Source: CAYYAQ01 sp964469555
GTDB lineage: Bacteria > Planctomycetota > UBA1135 > UBA2386
Direction: 5' to 3'
DNA: 11,515 nt
Assembly: GCA_964469555.1 (NCBI GenBank)
Contig: CAYYAQ010000168.1
Location: 1-11,515, forward strand
This document shows positions 1 through 6,643 of this stretch, one piece after another. The notes beneath the pieces are model-generated. The model was not told where the DNA came from, made no database searches, and saw nothing but the letters and a program-made list of their open reading frames with translations. Numbering within the stretch: the stretch's first letter is position 1; each line of letters begins with the position of its first letter. The position numbers and the translations under genes are program-made.

Positions 1-213
1 GATCAGCCGCGGGGTCGCAGGGCCAAGCGTTCGACGGCGCCGCGGGAGACGCGCGAGCCGGTAGCCTTCGGGGACCGGAAGACGCTCGTGACGCACATCG
101 CGAAGCTCCGCGCGGAGATGCAAGAGGCGGCGAAGAACCTCGATTTTGAAACGGCGGCGCAGATGAGGGACGAAGTGTTCCGTCTCGAGAAGATGGACAT
201 GGAGTTGCGGTGA
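1..213 (+). CDS. uvrB: UvrABC system protein B, C-terminal fragment (5' end outside window)
   Basis: Only the last 70 residues are present, open at the window edge and ending in TGA at 211-213. Fragment residues about 31-64 (from VTHIAKLRAEM through NLDFETAAQMRDEV to RLE) form a UVR motif: a helical hairpin with the AAKNLDFE.AA..RDE signature seen at the UvrB C-terminus. In the known family this hairpin contacts the matching UVR motif of UvrC when the UvrB-DNA pre-incision complex recruits the nuclease. The preceding Arg/Pro-rich stretch (fragment residues 3-20) looks like the flexible linker found between the helicase core and the UVR domain. The gene ends 4 nt before uvrC, so the two are probably co-transcribed and translationally coupled. 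A UVR motif also occurs in UvrC and in ClpC/McsA-type proteins, but the terminal position and the uvrC neighbour make UvrB by far the best reading. Confidence 0.88.
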   Translation, partial: DQPRGRRAKRSTAPRETREPVAFGDRKTLVTHIAKLRAEMQEAAKNLDFETAAQMRDEVFRLEKMDMELR

Positions 214-217
214 ATCG

Positions 218-2053
218 GTGAACCCAGCGATCGCTGCCAAAGTGGACCGGTTCCCCGATCGACCCGGGGTCTACCTCTTTCTCGACGGGAAGGGCCGCGC
301 CCTCTATGTGGGCAAGGCGGCCAGGCTTCGGCAGCGGGTGCGCAGCTACCTGAAGCCCGGGGGCGATGGGCGCATGACGATCCGGTTCCTGGAGAAGCAG
401 GCCGCGGACATCGAGTTTCTCGTCACCCAGACCGAGCAGGAAGCCCTGTTGCTCGAGAACACGATCATCAAGAAGCGGAAGCCGGCGTACAACGTCAAGC
501 TCAAGGACGACAAGTCGTTCCTGCTGCTGCGGCTCGACCCGAAGGAGGAGTGGCCGTGGTTCCGACTGGTCAGGCGGCGGAAGGACGACGGGTGCCTCTA
601 CTTCGGGCCCTACGCCTCCGCGAAGTCGGTGCGCCGGACGCTGCGCCTCCTGCACAAGGTCGTGCCGTTGCGGGACTGCACGGACTCCGTGCTTGCCAAC
701 CGATCCCGTCCGTGCATCAAACACCAGATCGGTCGGTGTCCGGCGCCATGTGTTGGGGATATCGAACCGGATGACTACACCGAACTCGTCGACAAGGCGG
801 TCGGAATCCTCGGCGGGAACGCCGGACCGTTGCTGCGGTCGTTGCAGTTGTTGATGAACGCGGCGTCGGCGGAGTTGCAGTTCGAACGAGCGCAGGCGTT
901 GAAGATCCAGATCGACGCGCTGAGCCGGGTGTCCGAGCGGCAGGACGTGGTGGGCGAGGGGCACGAGGATCGCGACGTCCTCGGCTTGCACCGGGTCGGT
1001 GACGAGGTCTCCGCGGTCTTCCTCCTGTACCGCGGCGGCAAACTCGAGAGCAGCCGACGATTCGGGTTCCGGTCGCAACTCCCCGACGACCTGCTGATCG
1101 CGGAGTTGCTCGGCCGCTTCTACGAGGGCGATTACTACGTGCCGCGAGAGGTGCTCGTCTCTGGCCCTGTCGACGAACAGGAGTTGGTTCGCGAGTGGTT
1201 GACCAACAAGCGGGGGGGCAAGGTGGAGATCCTCGCGCCGAAGCGTGGGCGGCGGTATCAATTCCTGAAGGCCGCGGAGGAGAACGCGCGGTTGACGGAT
1301 GCGGTCGTCGCCGACAAGGCGGCGCGGCGTCGGCACGGCGCGGAGGAACTCGCCGATTCGTTGTCGTTGCCCGAGCCGCCGCAGACGATCCACTGCCTCG
1401 ACGTGTCGACGATCCAGGGCCGATACACCGTCGCGTCGAGGATCGCGTTCGCCAACGGGGAGGCGGACAAGGCGAACTACCGCAAGTTCAAGATCAGCGT
1501 CGGCGCCGCGGGCGACGATTTCGCCGGAATGGAGGAAGCGGTACGACGCAGCCTGACGATGTGCTTGACGAAGGAGAACGAGGAGCTACCGGACCTGTTG
1601 ATGGTCGACGGCGGTGCGGGTCAGGTGACGGCGGCGTTCCGCGCGCTCTCCGACCTCGGACTGCAGGACGACCTCGCTCTCGTCGGGCTGGCAAAGAGTC
1701 GACGCCGTGGCAAGGGCGATGCCCCGATGCGGACCGATGAGCGGTTGTTCCAGCCTGGCGCAAGCGATCCGATCCACCTCGCACCCGGCGCCCCGGTGAC
1801 CCTGTTGGTCGCGTCGGTTCGCGACGAGGCGCACCGCTTCGCCATCACGTATCACCGCAAGTTGCGCGGCAAGTTGACGAGTGAGCTCGACGACATCGAC
1901 GGCGTCGGACCGCGGCGTCGCCGGGTGCTTCTCCGACACTTCGGCTCGATGACCGCGGTGAAGGAAGCCAGCGAGAAGGAGCTGCTGGAAGTGCCCGGCG
2001 TACCGTCCGCGGTGGGGCAGCGCGTCTTCGACTGGCTGCATCGGAAGAGATAG
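218..2053 (+). CDS. uvrC: Excinuclease ABC subunit C (UvrC), dual-incision nuclease
   Basis: A full-length UvrC of 611 residues, normal for the family. It makes the 3' and 5' incisions around DNA lesions marked by UvrB. The N-terminal GIY-YIG nuclease is at residues about 13-92 (PGVYLF, ALYVGKA, R39, E75/E80 region). Four cysteines, C154, C166, C174 and C178, have the spacing described for the iron-sulfur cluster of E. coli UvrC. A UVR helical pair at about 205-238 would bind UvrB. The C-terminal RNase H-like nuclease has D395 (LDVST), D464 (VDGGAGQ) and H539 (RDEAHRFAI). Tandem helix-hairpin-helix motifs lie at about 555-608 (DGVGPRRRR, VPGVPSAVG). The residue after the DxS motif is Thr, where His or Asn is usual. 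The start is GTG at 218, 4 nt after the uvrB stop; this start puts the GIY-YIG fold at its usual distance from the N-terminus. The gene converges with xerD, with 11 nt between their stops. Confidence 0.97.
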   Translation: MNPAIAAKVDRFPDRPGVYLFLDGKGRALYVGKAARLRQRVRSYLKPGGDGRMTIRFLEKQAADIEFLVTQTEQEALLLENTIIKKRKPAYNVKLKDDKSFLLLRLDPKEEWPWFRLVRRRKDDGCLYFGPYASAKSVRRTLRLLHKVVPLRDCTDSVLANRSRPCIKHQIGRCPAPCVGDIEPDDYTELVDKAVGILGGNAGPLLRSLQLLMNAASAELQFERAQALKIQIDALSRVSERQDVVGEGHEDRDVLGLHRVGDEVSAVFLLYRGGKLESSRRFGFRSQLPDDLLIAELLGRFYEGDYYVPREVLVSGPVDEQELVREWLTNKRGGKVEILAPKRGRRYQFLKAAEENARLTDAVVADKAARRRHGAEELADSLSLPEPPQTIHCLDVSTIQGRYTVASRIAFANGEADKANYRKFKISVGAAGDDFAGMEEAVRRSLTMCLTKENEELPDLLMVDGGAGQVTAAFRALSDLGLQDDLALVGLAKSRRRGKGDAPMRTDERLFQPGASDPIHLAPGAPVTLLVASVRDEAHRFAITYHRKLRGKLTSELDDIDGVGPRRRRVLLRHFGSMTAVKEASEKELLEVPGVPSAVGQRVFDWLHRKR

Positions 2054-2064
2054 CCTCCGATTGG

Positions 2065-2958
2065 TCACCCCCGCGGGTGGAACTTCTCGTGCACGCTGCG
2101 GAGACGCTTTTGATCGACGTGGGTGTAGACCTGCGTCGTGGCCAGCGACGCGTGGCCGAGCAACTCTTGCACGACGCGCAGATCCGCGCCGCCGGAGACG
2201 AGGTGCGTCGCGAACGAGTGGCGCAGCGCGTGTGGTGAGACCGGAATATTCAAGTCGGCGTGCTCCGCGGCTTCCCGCAGGAGTTGGTAGATCCGGATGC
2301 GATCCAACGGGCGGCCGGTCCGCGAGAGGAACAGGCGGTCCTCCGAACGACTCGTCCGGCGATCGGCGAGCTTCGGTCGGACTTCGGCGAGGTAGTGTCG
2401 CATCAACTCGAGCGCCGCTGGCGACATCGGGACCAGGCGCTCTTTCCGGCCCTTGCCCACGACCCGCAGGCAGCGGTGGTCTGTGACCAGGCTGTGCGTC
2501 TCCAGTCCGACGACCTCCGACACCCGACAGCCGGAGGAGTAGATCGTGTGCAGAATCGTCCGGTTGCGCTGGGCGAGCAGGTCGTCCCCGTCGAACACTC
2601 CGAGCAGCGCGTCGACCGCGCGCTCGCTGAGTACCGGCGGCAGCCGCTGCTCCAACTTCTGCCCGAGCAGTCCCTCGGCCGGGTCCTCAGAGATGTAGCC
2701 CTCCGCGTGGAGGTAGCGATAGAACCCGCGGATCGCCGCCAGGCCGCGCACCACGGTCGCCGGGGCGTAATTCTCGCGCAGGACACCGAGATGCCGGAGA
2801 ATCGCGCCGCGATCCGGCAACTCGCTGCGATCTTGCAGCAGCCGCGAGAGATCGCGGCGGTACGCCGCCAGGGTGTTCTTCGAAAGCTGAAGTTCGGCGC
2901 CCAAATAGACGAGAAACTCGGCGAGAAGAGTCTTGGGACCGGCTCGACTTGCGGCCAT
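2065..2958 (-). CDS. xerD: Tyrosine recombinase XerC/XerD family, XerD-like
   Basis: A 297-residue site-specific recombinase of the kind that resolves chromosome dimers at dif near the division septum. Residues about 8-90 form the SAM-like N-terminal DNA-binding domain. The catalytic domain carries the whole active set: R145 (SGCRVSE), K169 (VGKGRKERLVP), H243 and R246 (SPHALRHSFATH), H269 (LLGHASLATTQ) and the nucleophile Y278 (VYTH). These fall within three residues of the E. coli XerD positions. The C-terminal VHEKFHPRG tail favours XerD over XerC. The frame is open upstream to a GTG at 3045, which would add 29 residues with no family counterpart. I chose the ATG at 2958 because it gives the standard XerD length, although no Shine-Dalgarno is visible before either start. 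It converges on uvrC and diverges from the DksA-like gene. With no integrase-type neighbours or attachment sites seen, a housekeeping Xer protein is more likely than a phage integrase. Confidence 0.93.
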   Translation of the reverse strand: MAASRAGPKTLLAEFLVYLGAELQLSKNTLAAYRRDLSRLLQDRSELPDRGAILRHLGVLRENYAPATVVRGLAAIRGFYRYLHAEGYISEDPAEGLLGQKLEQRLPPVLSERAVDALLGVFDGDDLLAQRNRTILHTIYSSGCRVSEVVGLETHSLVTDHRCLRVVGKGRKERLVPMSPAALELMRHYLAEVRPKLADRRTSRSEDRLFLSRTGRPLDRIRIYQLLREAAEHADLNIPVSPHALRHSFATHLVSGGADLRVVQELLGHASLATTQVYTHVDQKRLRSVHEKFHPRG

Positions 2959-3068
2959 GCGAAGAGGATGACCGGGTACCAGGGATGGAACCAGAACAAT
3001 CTCTGCTCTCAACGCGCGATGCGAATCGGGTTTCGGCAGCACCACGGGAATCCTGACCCGAGCAGATC

Positions 3069-3097
3069 TTGACCGACCCCGATCGGGTACTTATGGT
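3069..3097 (+). promoter_or_regulatory. Candidate sigma70-type promoter for the DksA-like/lspA pair
   Basis: TTGACC (3069-3074) and TATGGT (3092-3097) are separated by 17 nt, giving 5/6 and 4/6 matches to the consensus hexamers at ideal spacing in an otherwise GC-rich region. It reads toward the DksA-like gene and would leave a 5' leader of about 110 nt. A perfect 10-bp palindrome, CCCGATCGGG (3078-3087), sits in the spacer, where a dimeric repressor could bind. No factor can be named from sequence. Confidence 0.42.
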
Positions 3098-3110
3098 CCC
3101 CGCCCTTTTC

Positions 3111-3127
3111 CAGCCAACCCCTGGCTG
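3111..3127 (+). other. Small hairpin in the leader of the DksA-like gene
   Basis: CAGCCA and TGGCTG form a perfect 6-bp stem around the 5-nt loop ACCCC. No T-run follows on the plus strand and the minus-strand reading is followed by GAAAAGGG, so it is not an intrinsic terminator in either direction. It would lie at about nt 10-25 of the transcript from the candidate promoter. Its role is unknown. Confidence 0.3.
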
Positions 3128-3216
3128 CGGCGGTTCGTCCGCTCAGCCCGGGAGCGTCGGCCAACCCCCCGGTCCGGCGTGATCCTGTAGTTCTATTACC
3201 TATCTCGCCTACTCTT

Positions 3217-3636
3217 ATGCCGAAGCCAACGAAGCCTGAAACAACGAAGTATCGGGCAATCCTCGCTCAGCAATTGCGGACCCTCACCGGAGATGTCGGA
3301 GCCATGCGCGAAGAAGCGCTGCGCGCGTCCGAGCAGGACAACTCGGTGGATCATCTGGCGGATCAGGGTACGGACAACGCGGATCAGGCTTTCACCCTCG
3401 GTCTCATCGAGAACGAGGAGGAGACCATCGGTCTCATTCGTCAAGCACTCGACCGGATGGAGGAAGACTCCAGGGTGCCCTTCGGCGCCTGCCTCCGCTG
3501 CTGGGAAGAGGCCGAGGAGAAGACCCGCAAGAAGAGTGAGATCTGGATTCCCAAGCCCCGTTTGGAGTACCTCCCCTGGGCTTGCTACTGCATCCAGCAC
3601 CAGGAAGAGATCGAGAAGAGTCGGGAGAGCGCGTAG
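3217..3636 (+). CDS. DksA/TraR-family zinc-finger protein with a variant finger
   Basis: A 139-residue protein with the plan of the TraR/DksA superfamily. A coiled coil occupies about residues 11-83, with the core DVGAMREEAL and a DxGTDNADQAFTLGLIENEEET segment, followed by a C-terminal zinc finger. Relatives act in the RNA polymerase secondary channel or are uncharacterised small regulators. The finger is atypical. C92 and C95 form a normal CxxC after FGA, but the next cysteines are C123 and C125 (WACYC), followed by H128 (IQH) where the fourth Cys is usual. The intervening loop is about 27-29 residues rather than about 17, with a basic and acidic insert (EEAEEKTRKK). The start ATG at 3217 lacks a Shine-Dalgarno; M30 (3304) has GGAG-like sequence before it but would remove the conserved first helix. 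lspA follows by 58 nt, probably in the same operon. I would not call it DksA itself, since the acidic tip motif is not identifiable by eye. Confidence 0.82.
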   Translation: MPKPTKPETTKYRAILAQQLRTLTGDVGAMREEALRASEQDNSVDHLADQGTDNADQAFTLGLIENEEETIGLIRQALDRMEEDSRVPFGACLRCWEEAEEKTRKKSEIWIPKPRLEYLPWACYCIQHQEEIEKSRESA

Positions 3637-3694
3637 CGCCGCCCGAACCCGTCGAAGGCACCGTTTGCCGGCGTGAGCCGGGAGTGAGTCAGAC

Positions 3695-4363
3695 TTGGTG
3701 GCGAACGAAAGCGATCAGCCGATCTCCGCGACCGTGATACCTGGCGAGCCTCTCCCCGCTGCGGAGGAGGCGCCGACGCTGTTCGCCGGAAAGCTGATCT
3801 TCTGGATCCCGATCGTGCCGCTGATCGCCCTCGATCTCTGGTCGAAGACCTGGGCGTTCGCCCTGGTCACCGGCAAGAACGCGGGCCAGTTCAGTTCGCA
3901 AAACGACGTCGCGGTTTTCGAGTTGAGCTGGGTGAGGTTCGAGCTCGTGACGTGGCTCAACCGGGGGACGATCTGGGGTCTCGGCGACCAGTTCCACGAT
4001 TACCTGAAGTTCCTCCGCGTGGGGGCGATCGCGCTGATCCTGTACTTCGTCTACAAGACCGCGTCGAAGCATCGCTGGATGCTGCTGGCCCTCGGGTTGA
4101 TCCTCGCTGGTGCCATCGGCAACCTCTACGACAACTTCTTCCACTTCGACGACGCCTACTCGACGCGGCCCCAGTTCGCCGGCGCGGTTCGTGACTTCAT
4201 CCACTTCTTTGACCCCGAAGTCTGGAACTTCCCGGCCTTCAACGTCGCGGATTCGTGCATCAGCGTCGGGGCGGTGTCCCTGTTCATCGCGCTCTGGGGC
4301 CTGCCGAACGTCGAATCGAGCGACAGCGCCAAGGTCACGGCGAACAGCTCAGACGGCCCCTGA
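3695..4363 (+). CDS. lspA: Lipoprotein signal peptidase (signal peptidase II)
   Basis: A 222-residue inner-membrane aspartyl protease that removes signal peptides from diacylglyceryl-modified prolipoproteins. Hydrophobic segments lie at about residues 31-49, 106-121, 127-143 and 187-202, giving the four-helix plan. Family blocks are D47-LWSK, NRGTIWGL (89-96), GNLYDN (142-147), VRDFIHFF (165-172) and NFPAFNVADSCISVG (178-192). By comparison with P. aeruginosa LspA, D167 and D186 are the catalytic pair. Oddities: the Arg normally following GNLYD is N147; about 14 residues (FDDAYSTRPQ region) are inserted before VRDF; and there is a polar N-terminal extension of about 30 residues, so it is longer than the usual 160-180. 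The start is TTG at 3695, 10 nt after GGGAG (3680-3684); the adjacent GTG at 3698 is an equally simple alternative. It probably shares a transcript with the DksA-like gene 58 nt upstream. Confidence 0.93.
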   Translation: MVANESDQPISATVIPGEPLPAAEEAPTLFAGKLIFWIPIVPLIALDLWSKTWAFALVTGKNAGQFSSQNDVAVFELSWVRFELVTWLNRGTIWGLGDQFHDYLKFLRVGAIALILYFVYKTASKHRWMLLALGLILAGAIGNLYDNFFHFDDAYSTRPQFAGAVRDFIHFFDPEVWNFPAFNVADSCISVGAVSLFIALWGLPNVESSDSAKVTANSSDGP

Positions 4364-4444
4364 TCCGGGATCGCCGACCCGGGGTGTTGAGAAGTCGGAT
4401 GCGGCGACACTCGCTACACCCGAGAAACCCTGGGCTTAGGGCTT

Positions 4445-4464
4445 CGCCGTGGAAAACCACTGCG
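4445..4464 (+). other. Stem-loop between lspA and pyrD
   Basis: CGC-C-GTGG, an AAAA loop, then CCAC-T-GCG forms a 7-bp stem with one C/T mismatch and a tight tetraloop. There is no following T-run, so it could be a factor-dependent or weak terminator for lspA, or a structure in the pyrD leader. The rest of the 188-nt gap (4364-4551) holds a weaker CCGGG/CCCGG repeat (4365-4382). I see no promoter I would defend, no tRNA and no convincing small ORF. Confidence 0.35.
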
Positions 4465-4551
4465 GTATCCTCGGGGGGTCGTCGCTCGCCCTCAAGCTTC
4501 ACCACGGACACGTTACCCCAGCCGTAAGGCCGAGGACTCCAGTCGCCCCAC

Positions 4552-5487
4552 ATGGTCGCCAACCTGCGCACCAGACTCGGATCCCTGACACTCGCAAACC
4601 CGATCATGAGTGCGGCGGGCACCTACGGCGCCGGATTGGAGGGCCGCGAGTTCGTCGATCTGTCCGGGCTGGGCGCACTCGTCACCAAGACCGTGACCGT
4701 CGTGCCGTGGCACGGCAACCCACCGCAGCGGATCATCGAGACCCCGTCCGGGATGCTCAATTCGATCGGTCTCGAGAACAAGGGCGCCGACTACTTCCTG
4801 GCGAACACCCTGCCGGAGATGTTGACGATCGGGCCGCCGGTGATCGTCAATATCGGGGGGGAATCGATCGAGGACTTCGTGGTGCTCGCGGAGCGATTCT
4901 CGCAAGCCGGCATCGCCGCGCTCGAGGTCAACCTCTCTTGTCCCAACGTCCAGGGCGGCAAACTCCCGTTCTCGAGCGAACCCGCGATGACGGAATCGGC
5001 GGTTCGGCAGGTCGTGGCCGCAGCTTCCGTCCCGGTGTTCGCCAAGCTCTCGCCGAACGTGACGGACATCGGCGAGATGGCGCAGGCCGCGGAGCAGGCC
5101 GGCGCGCACGGCATCACCGCGATCAACACCCTCATCGGGATGGCTGTCGACTGGCGCGCCCGCAAGGCCATCCTCGGTCGCACGATCGGCGGCCTCTCCG
5201 GTCCGGCTATCCGGCCGGTCGCGCTTCGCATGGTCCATCAGATCCGGCAGGCCGTCGGGATCCCCATCCTCGGTGTCGGCGGCATTACGAATGCCGAGGA
5301 AGCGCTGCAGTTTCTCGCGGCGGGTGCCGATGCCGTCCAGGTGGGCACTGCGAACTTCGTGGATCCGGCGTTGATGCCGCGGATGGTCGAGGATATGCGA
5401 CAGCTTCTCGAGGCCGAGGGTACGACGGTCGAGGAGCTCGTCGGCAGCGTCTCGGCCCGACCAGCCCCGGAGGTCGCTTCAGAATGA
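4552..5487 (+). CDS. pyrD: Dihydroorotate dehydrogenase, class 1B-like catalytic subunit
   Basis: A 311-residue cytoplasmic FMN enzyme that oxidises dihydroorotate to orotate in pyrimidine synthesis. The order of blocks is that of class 1 enzymes: NPIMSAAGTYG (16-26), LVTKTVTVVPWHGNPPQRI (43-61), ETPSGMLNSIGLENKG (63-78), VNIGGES (99-105), the active-site EVNLSCPNVQGG (125-136) with catalytic C130, K165 (FAKLSPNV), INTLIG (191-196), GGLSGPAIRP (213-222), GVGGI (241-245) and AVQVGTA (261-267) for FMN phosphate. The cysteine base and lack of an N-terminal membrane helix exclude class 2. The ETPxGMLNxIGLxN and GG-after-NxSCPN signatures favour class 1B, which normally pairs with the electron-transfer subunit PyrK; no pyrK is in the window. 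The start ATG at 4552 has only a distant GAGGA (4532-4536). Its stop overlaps the next start (ATGA), so the receiver gene is translationally coupled. Confidence 0.94.
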   Translation: MVANLRTRLGSLTLANPIMSAAGTYGAGLEGREFVDLSGLGALVTKTVTVVPWHGNPPQRIIETPSGMLNSIGLENKGADYFLANTLPEMLTIGPPVIVNIGGESIEDFVVLAERFSQAGIAALEVNLSCPNVQGGKLPFSSEPAMTESAVRQVVAAASVPVFAKLSPNVTDIGEMAQAAEQAGAHGITAINTLIGMAVDWRARKAILGRTIGGLSGPAIRPVALRMVHQIRQAVGIPILGVGGITNAEEALQFLAAGADAVQVGTANFVDPALMPRMVEDMRQLLEAEGTTVEELVGSVSARPAPEVASE

Positions 5488-6320
5488 AGCTCGAAGACCT
5501 CTCCCTGGATCTGCTCAACAGAGCGGTATCCGTCTACTGGGAGAAGGCCTACGCGAGCGACGCCGGGACCATGCCGAACTTCGGCAACCGACCGATCGAG
5601 GGCCCCCTGGACGTGCTCGGCCTCTTTCAGAAGGAAGTGATCGAGCTGGTGCCCGATCACCGGAGCGTCCGCTACACGATGCGGCTCGGAAATCGGAACT
5701 ATCCGTTCATGAAACTGCTGTTGCAGGAACATCTGATCGTGGGTGAGTACTTCTTCGCCGTCGATACCCACGATGAGATGAACATCAAGCCGGACTACCC
5801 GGACTACGAGGGCTGGATGCAGGTGCAGCAGTTCAACAGCGCGCTCAAGCGCGAGATCGAGCGTGCCTTCGCGGAATCCGGCCTGGACACGGCGGCCCGT
5901 ATTCGCGAGATGGCCGCCTGCCGGGAGGAGACCCAGGCGCGGGGCCGCGGTCGGTCCATCCTCGTGGTGGACGACGAAGAGGATCTCGCGGAGACCGTCG
6001 AATCTCTGTTGCGGGCCCGGGGTTACCGGATGCACAAGGTCCACGACGGCCACGCCGCGCTCCGGGTGGCCGCGGAGGTGCACCCGGACCTCATCCTGCT
6101 CGACTACGAACTGCCGGAGATGGATGGGCTTCAGGTGATCGCCGCGCTGCGGAAATCCGAGGCGACGCGGGACATCCCAATCCTGCTGACGACGGCGAGC
6201 CGGGTGACCATGAAGGAGATTTCCCGGGCGGATGGTTTCCTGGCGAAGCCATTCCATGAGAAACTCCTCTACGAAGTCGTGGAACGCATTCTGGGATTAC
6301 ACAAGGAGTCGGACTCGTGA
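5484..6320 (+). CDS. Response-regulator receiver protein with an uncharacterised N-terminal domain
   Basis: A 278-residue protein of two parts. Residues about 156-272 are a CheY-like receiver with acidic D163/D164 (VVDDEED), phospho-acceptor D207 (LLDYELPEMDG), T237 (LLTTAS) and K255 (AKPF), so it should accept phosphate. Residues 1-145 are a separate domain that I cannot assign to a named family. Conspicuous stretches are YWEKAY (18-23), LFQKEVIELVPDHR (47-60), MRLGNRNYPFMKL (66-78), YFFAVDTHDEMN (89-100) and an amphipathic helix FNSALKREIERAFAESGLDT (117-136). The order is reversed from ordinary regulators, with no DNA-binding or enzymatic output after the receiver. I have a weak, unverified memory of similar RLGNR.YP.MKL...VDTHD domains as stand-alone proteins in Planctomycetota and relatives. 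The start ATG at 5484 overlaps the pyrD stop and has GGAGG at 5469-5473. The stop overlaps the next GTG start. No histidine kinase is nearby. Confidence 0.86.
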   Translation: MKLEDLSLDLLNRAVSVYWEKAYASDAGTMPNFGNRPIEGPLDVLGLFQKEVIELVPDHRSVRYTMRLGNRNYPFMKLLLQEHLIVGEYFFAVDTHDEMNIKPDYPDYEGWMQVQQFNSALKREIERAFAESGLDTAARIREMAACREETQARGRGRSILVVDDEEDLAETVESLLRARGYRMHKVHDGHAALRVAAEVHPDLILLDYELPEMDGLQVIAALRKSEATRDIPILLTTASRVTMKEISRADGFLAKPFHEKLLYEVVERILGLHKESDS

Positions 6321-6643
6321 GTTCGGCATCCACATCGACGCGGACCGAGTTGTCCGGTGCTAGCGCCGTGACGTTCCTGGTCCTCTTGCTCCTGCTGGGC
6401 GGGGTGGATTCCCGTTCCGCGGAAGCCCTGGGCCGCGTGACGGCCTGGGCGAAGAGCGGCATCGTGTGCGAGGACGTCGTCCGCGCGCCGGACCGCGAAA
6501 TCCGGACTGAGCGATGCCACGGCCCGGTGGCCGAAGGGACCGAGGCGTTGCGCCTCACGGTCCACAGTGTCCGCGTGGCGAAGACGATCGCAGACGCGAT
6601 GCTTCCCCGCCCACGCGCGCCTGACCGCGACCAGGTTCTCTGA
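6317..6643 (+). CDS. Small secreted or membrane-anchored protein upstream of secA; possible arrest-peptide leader
   Basis: A 108-residue protein with no recognised family. Its start is well supported: AAGGAG (6303-6308) lies 8 nt before a GTG that overlaps the preceding stop (GTGA), so translation is coupled to the receiver gene. Residues 1-14 are polar with one Arg, 15-30 are strongly hydrophobic (a run of five Leu), and S-A-E-A ends at residue 37, so it reads as a cleavable Sec signal with an AxA site, or otherwise as a membrane anchor. The remaining part is about 71 residues with two cysteines (C51, C67) that could pair in the periplasm. The C-terminus is Pro/Arg-rich: P97-R-P-R-A-P-D103, then R-D-Q-V-L. 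Its position just before secA, the signal sequence and the R-A-P-D near the stop are reminiscent of SecM-type monitoring peptides. It could also simply be an unknown exported protein. Confidence 0.62.
   Translation: MSSASTSTRTELSGASAVTFLVLLLLLGGVDSRSAEALGRVTAWAKSGIVCEDVVRAPDREIRTERCHGPVAEGTEALRLTVHSVRVAKTIADAMLPRPRAPDRDQVL

Noticed and set aside
2959..3045. 29-residue N-terminal extension of the Xer recombinase from GTG at 3045
   Set aside because: It has no family counterpart and the ATG at 2958 gives the standard XerD length. It remains possible because neither start has a clear ribosome site.
2260..3072. 270-residue plus-strand frame opposite xerD
   Set aside because: The minus-strand XerD has all catalytic residues in order. 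This frame is its complement and has no recognisable domains.
4365..4382. CCGGG/CCCGG inverted repeat just after lspA as a terminator
   Set aside because: Only 5 bp with an 8-nt loop and no T-run, which is expected by chance in GC-rich DNA.
4449..5483. In-frame extension upstream of the receiver protein, making a 623-residue reading frame
   Set aside because: It runs in another frame through all of pyrD, is extremely Arg/Gly-rich and resembles no protein. The ATG at 5484 has a GGAGG and overlaps the pyrD stop.
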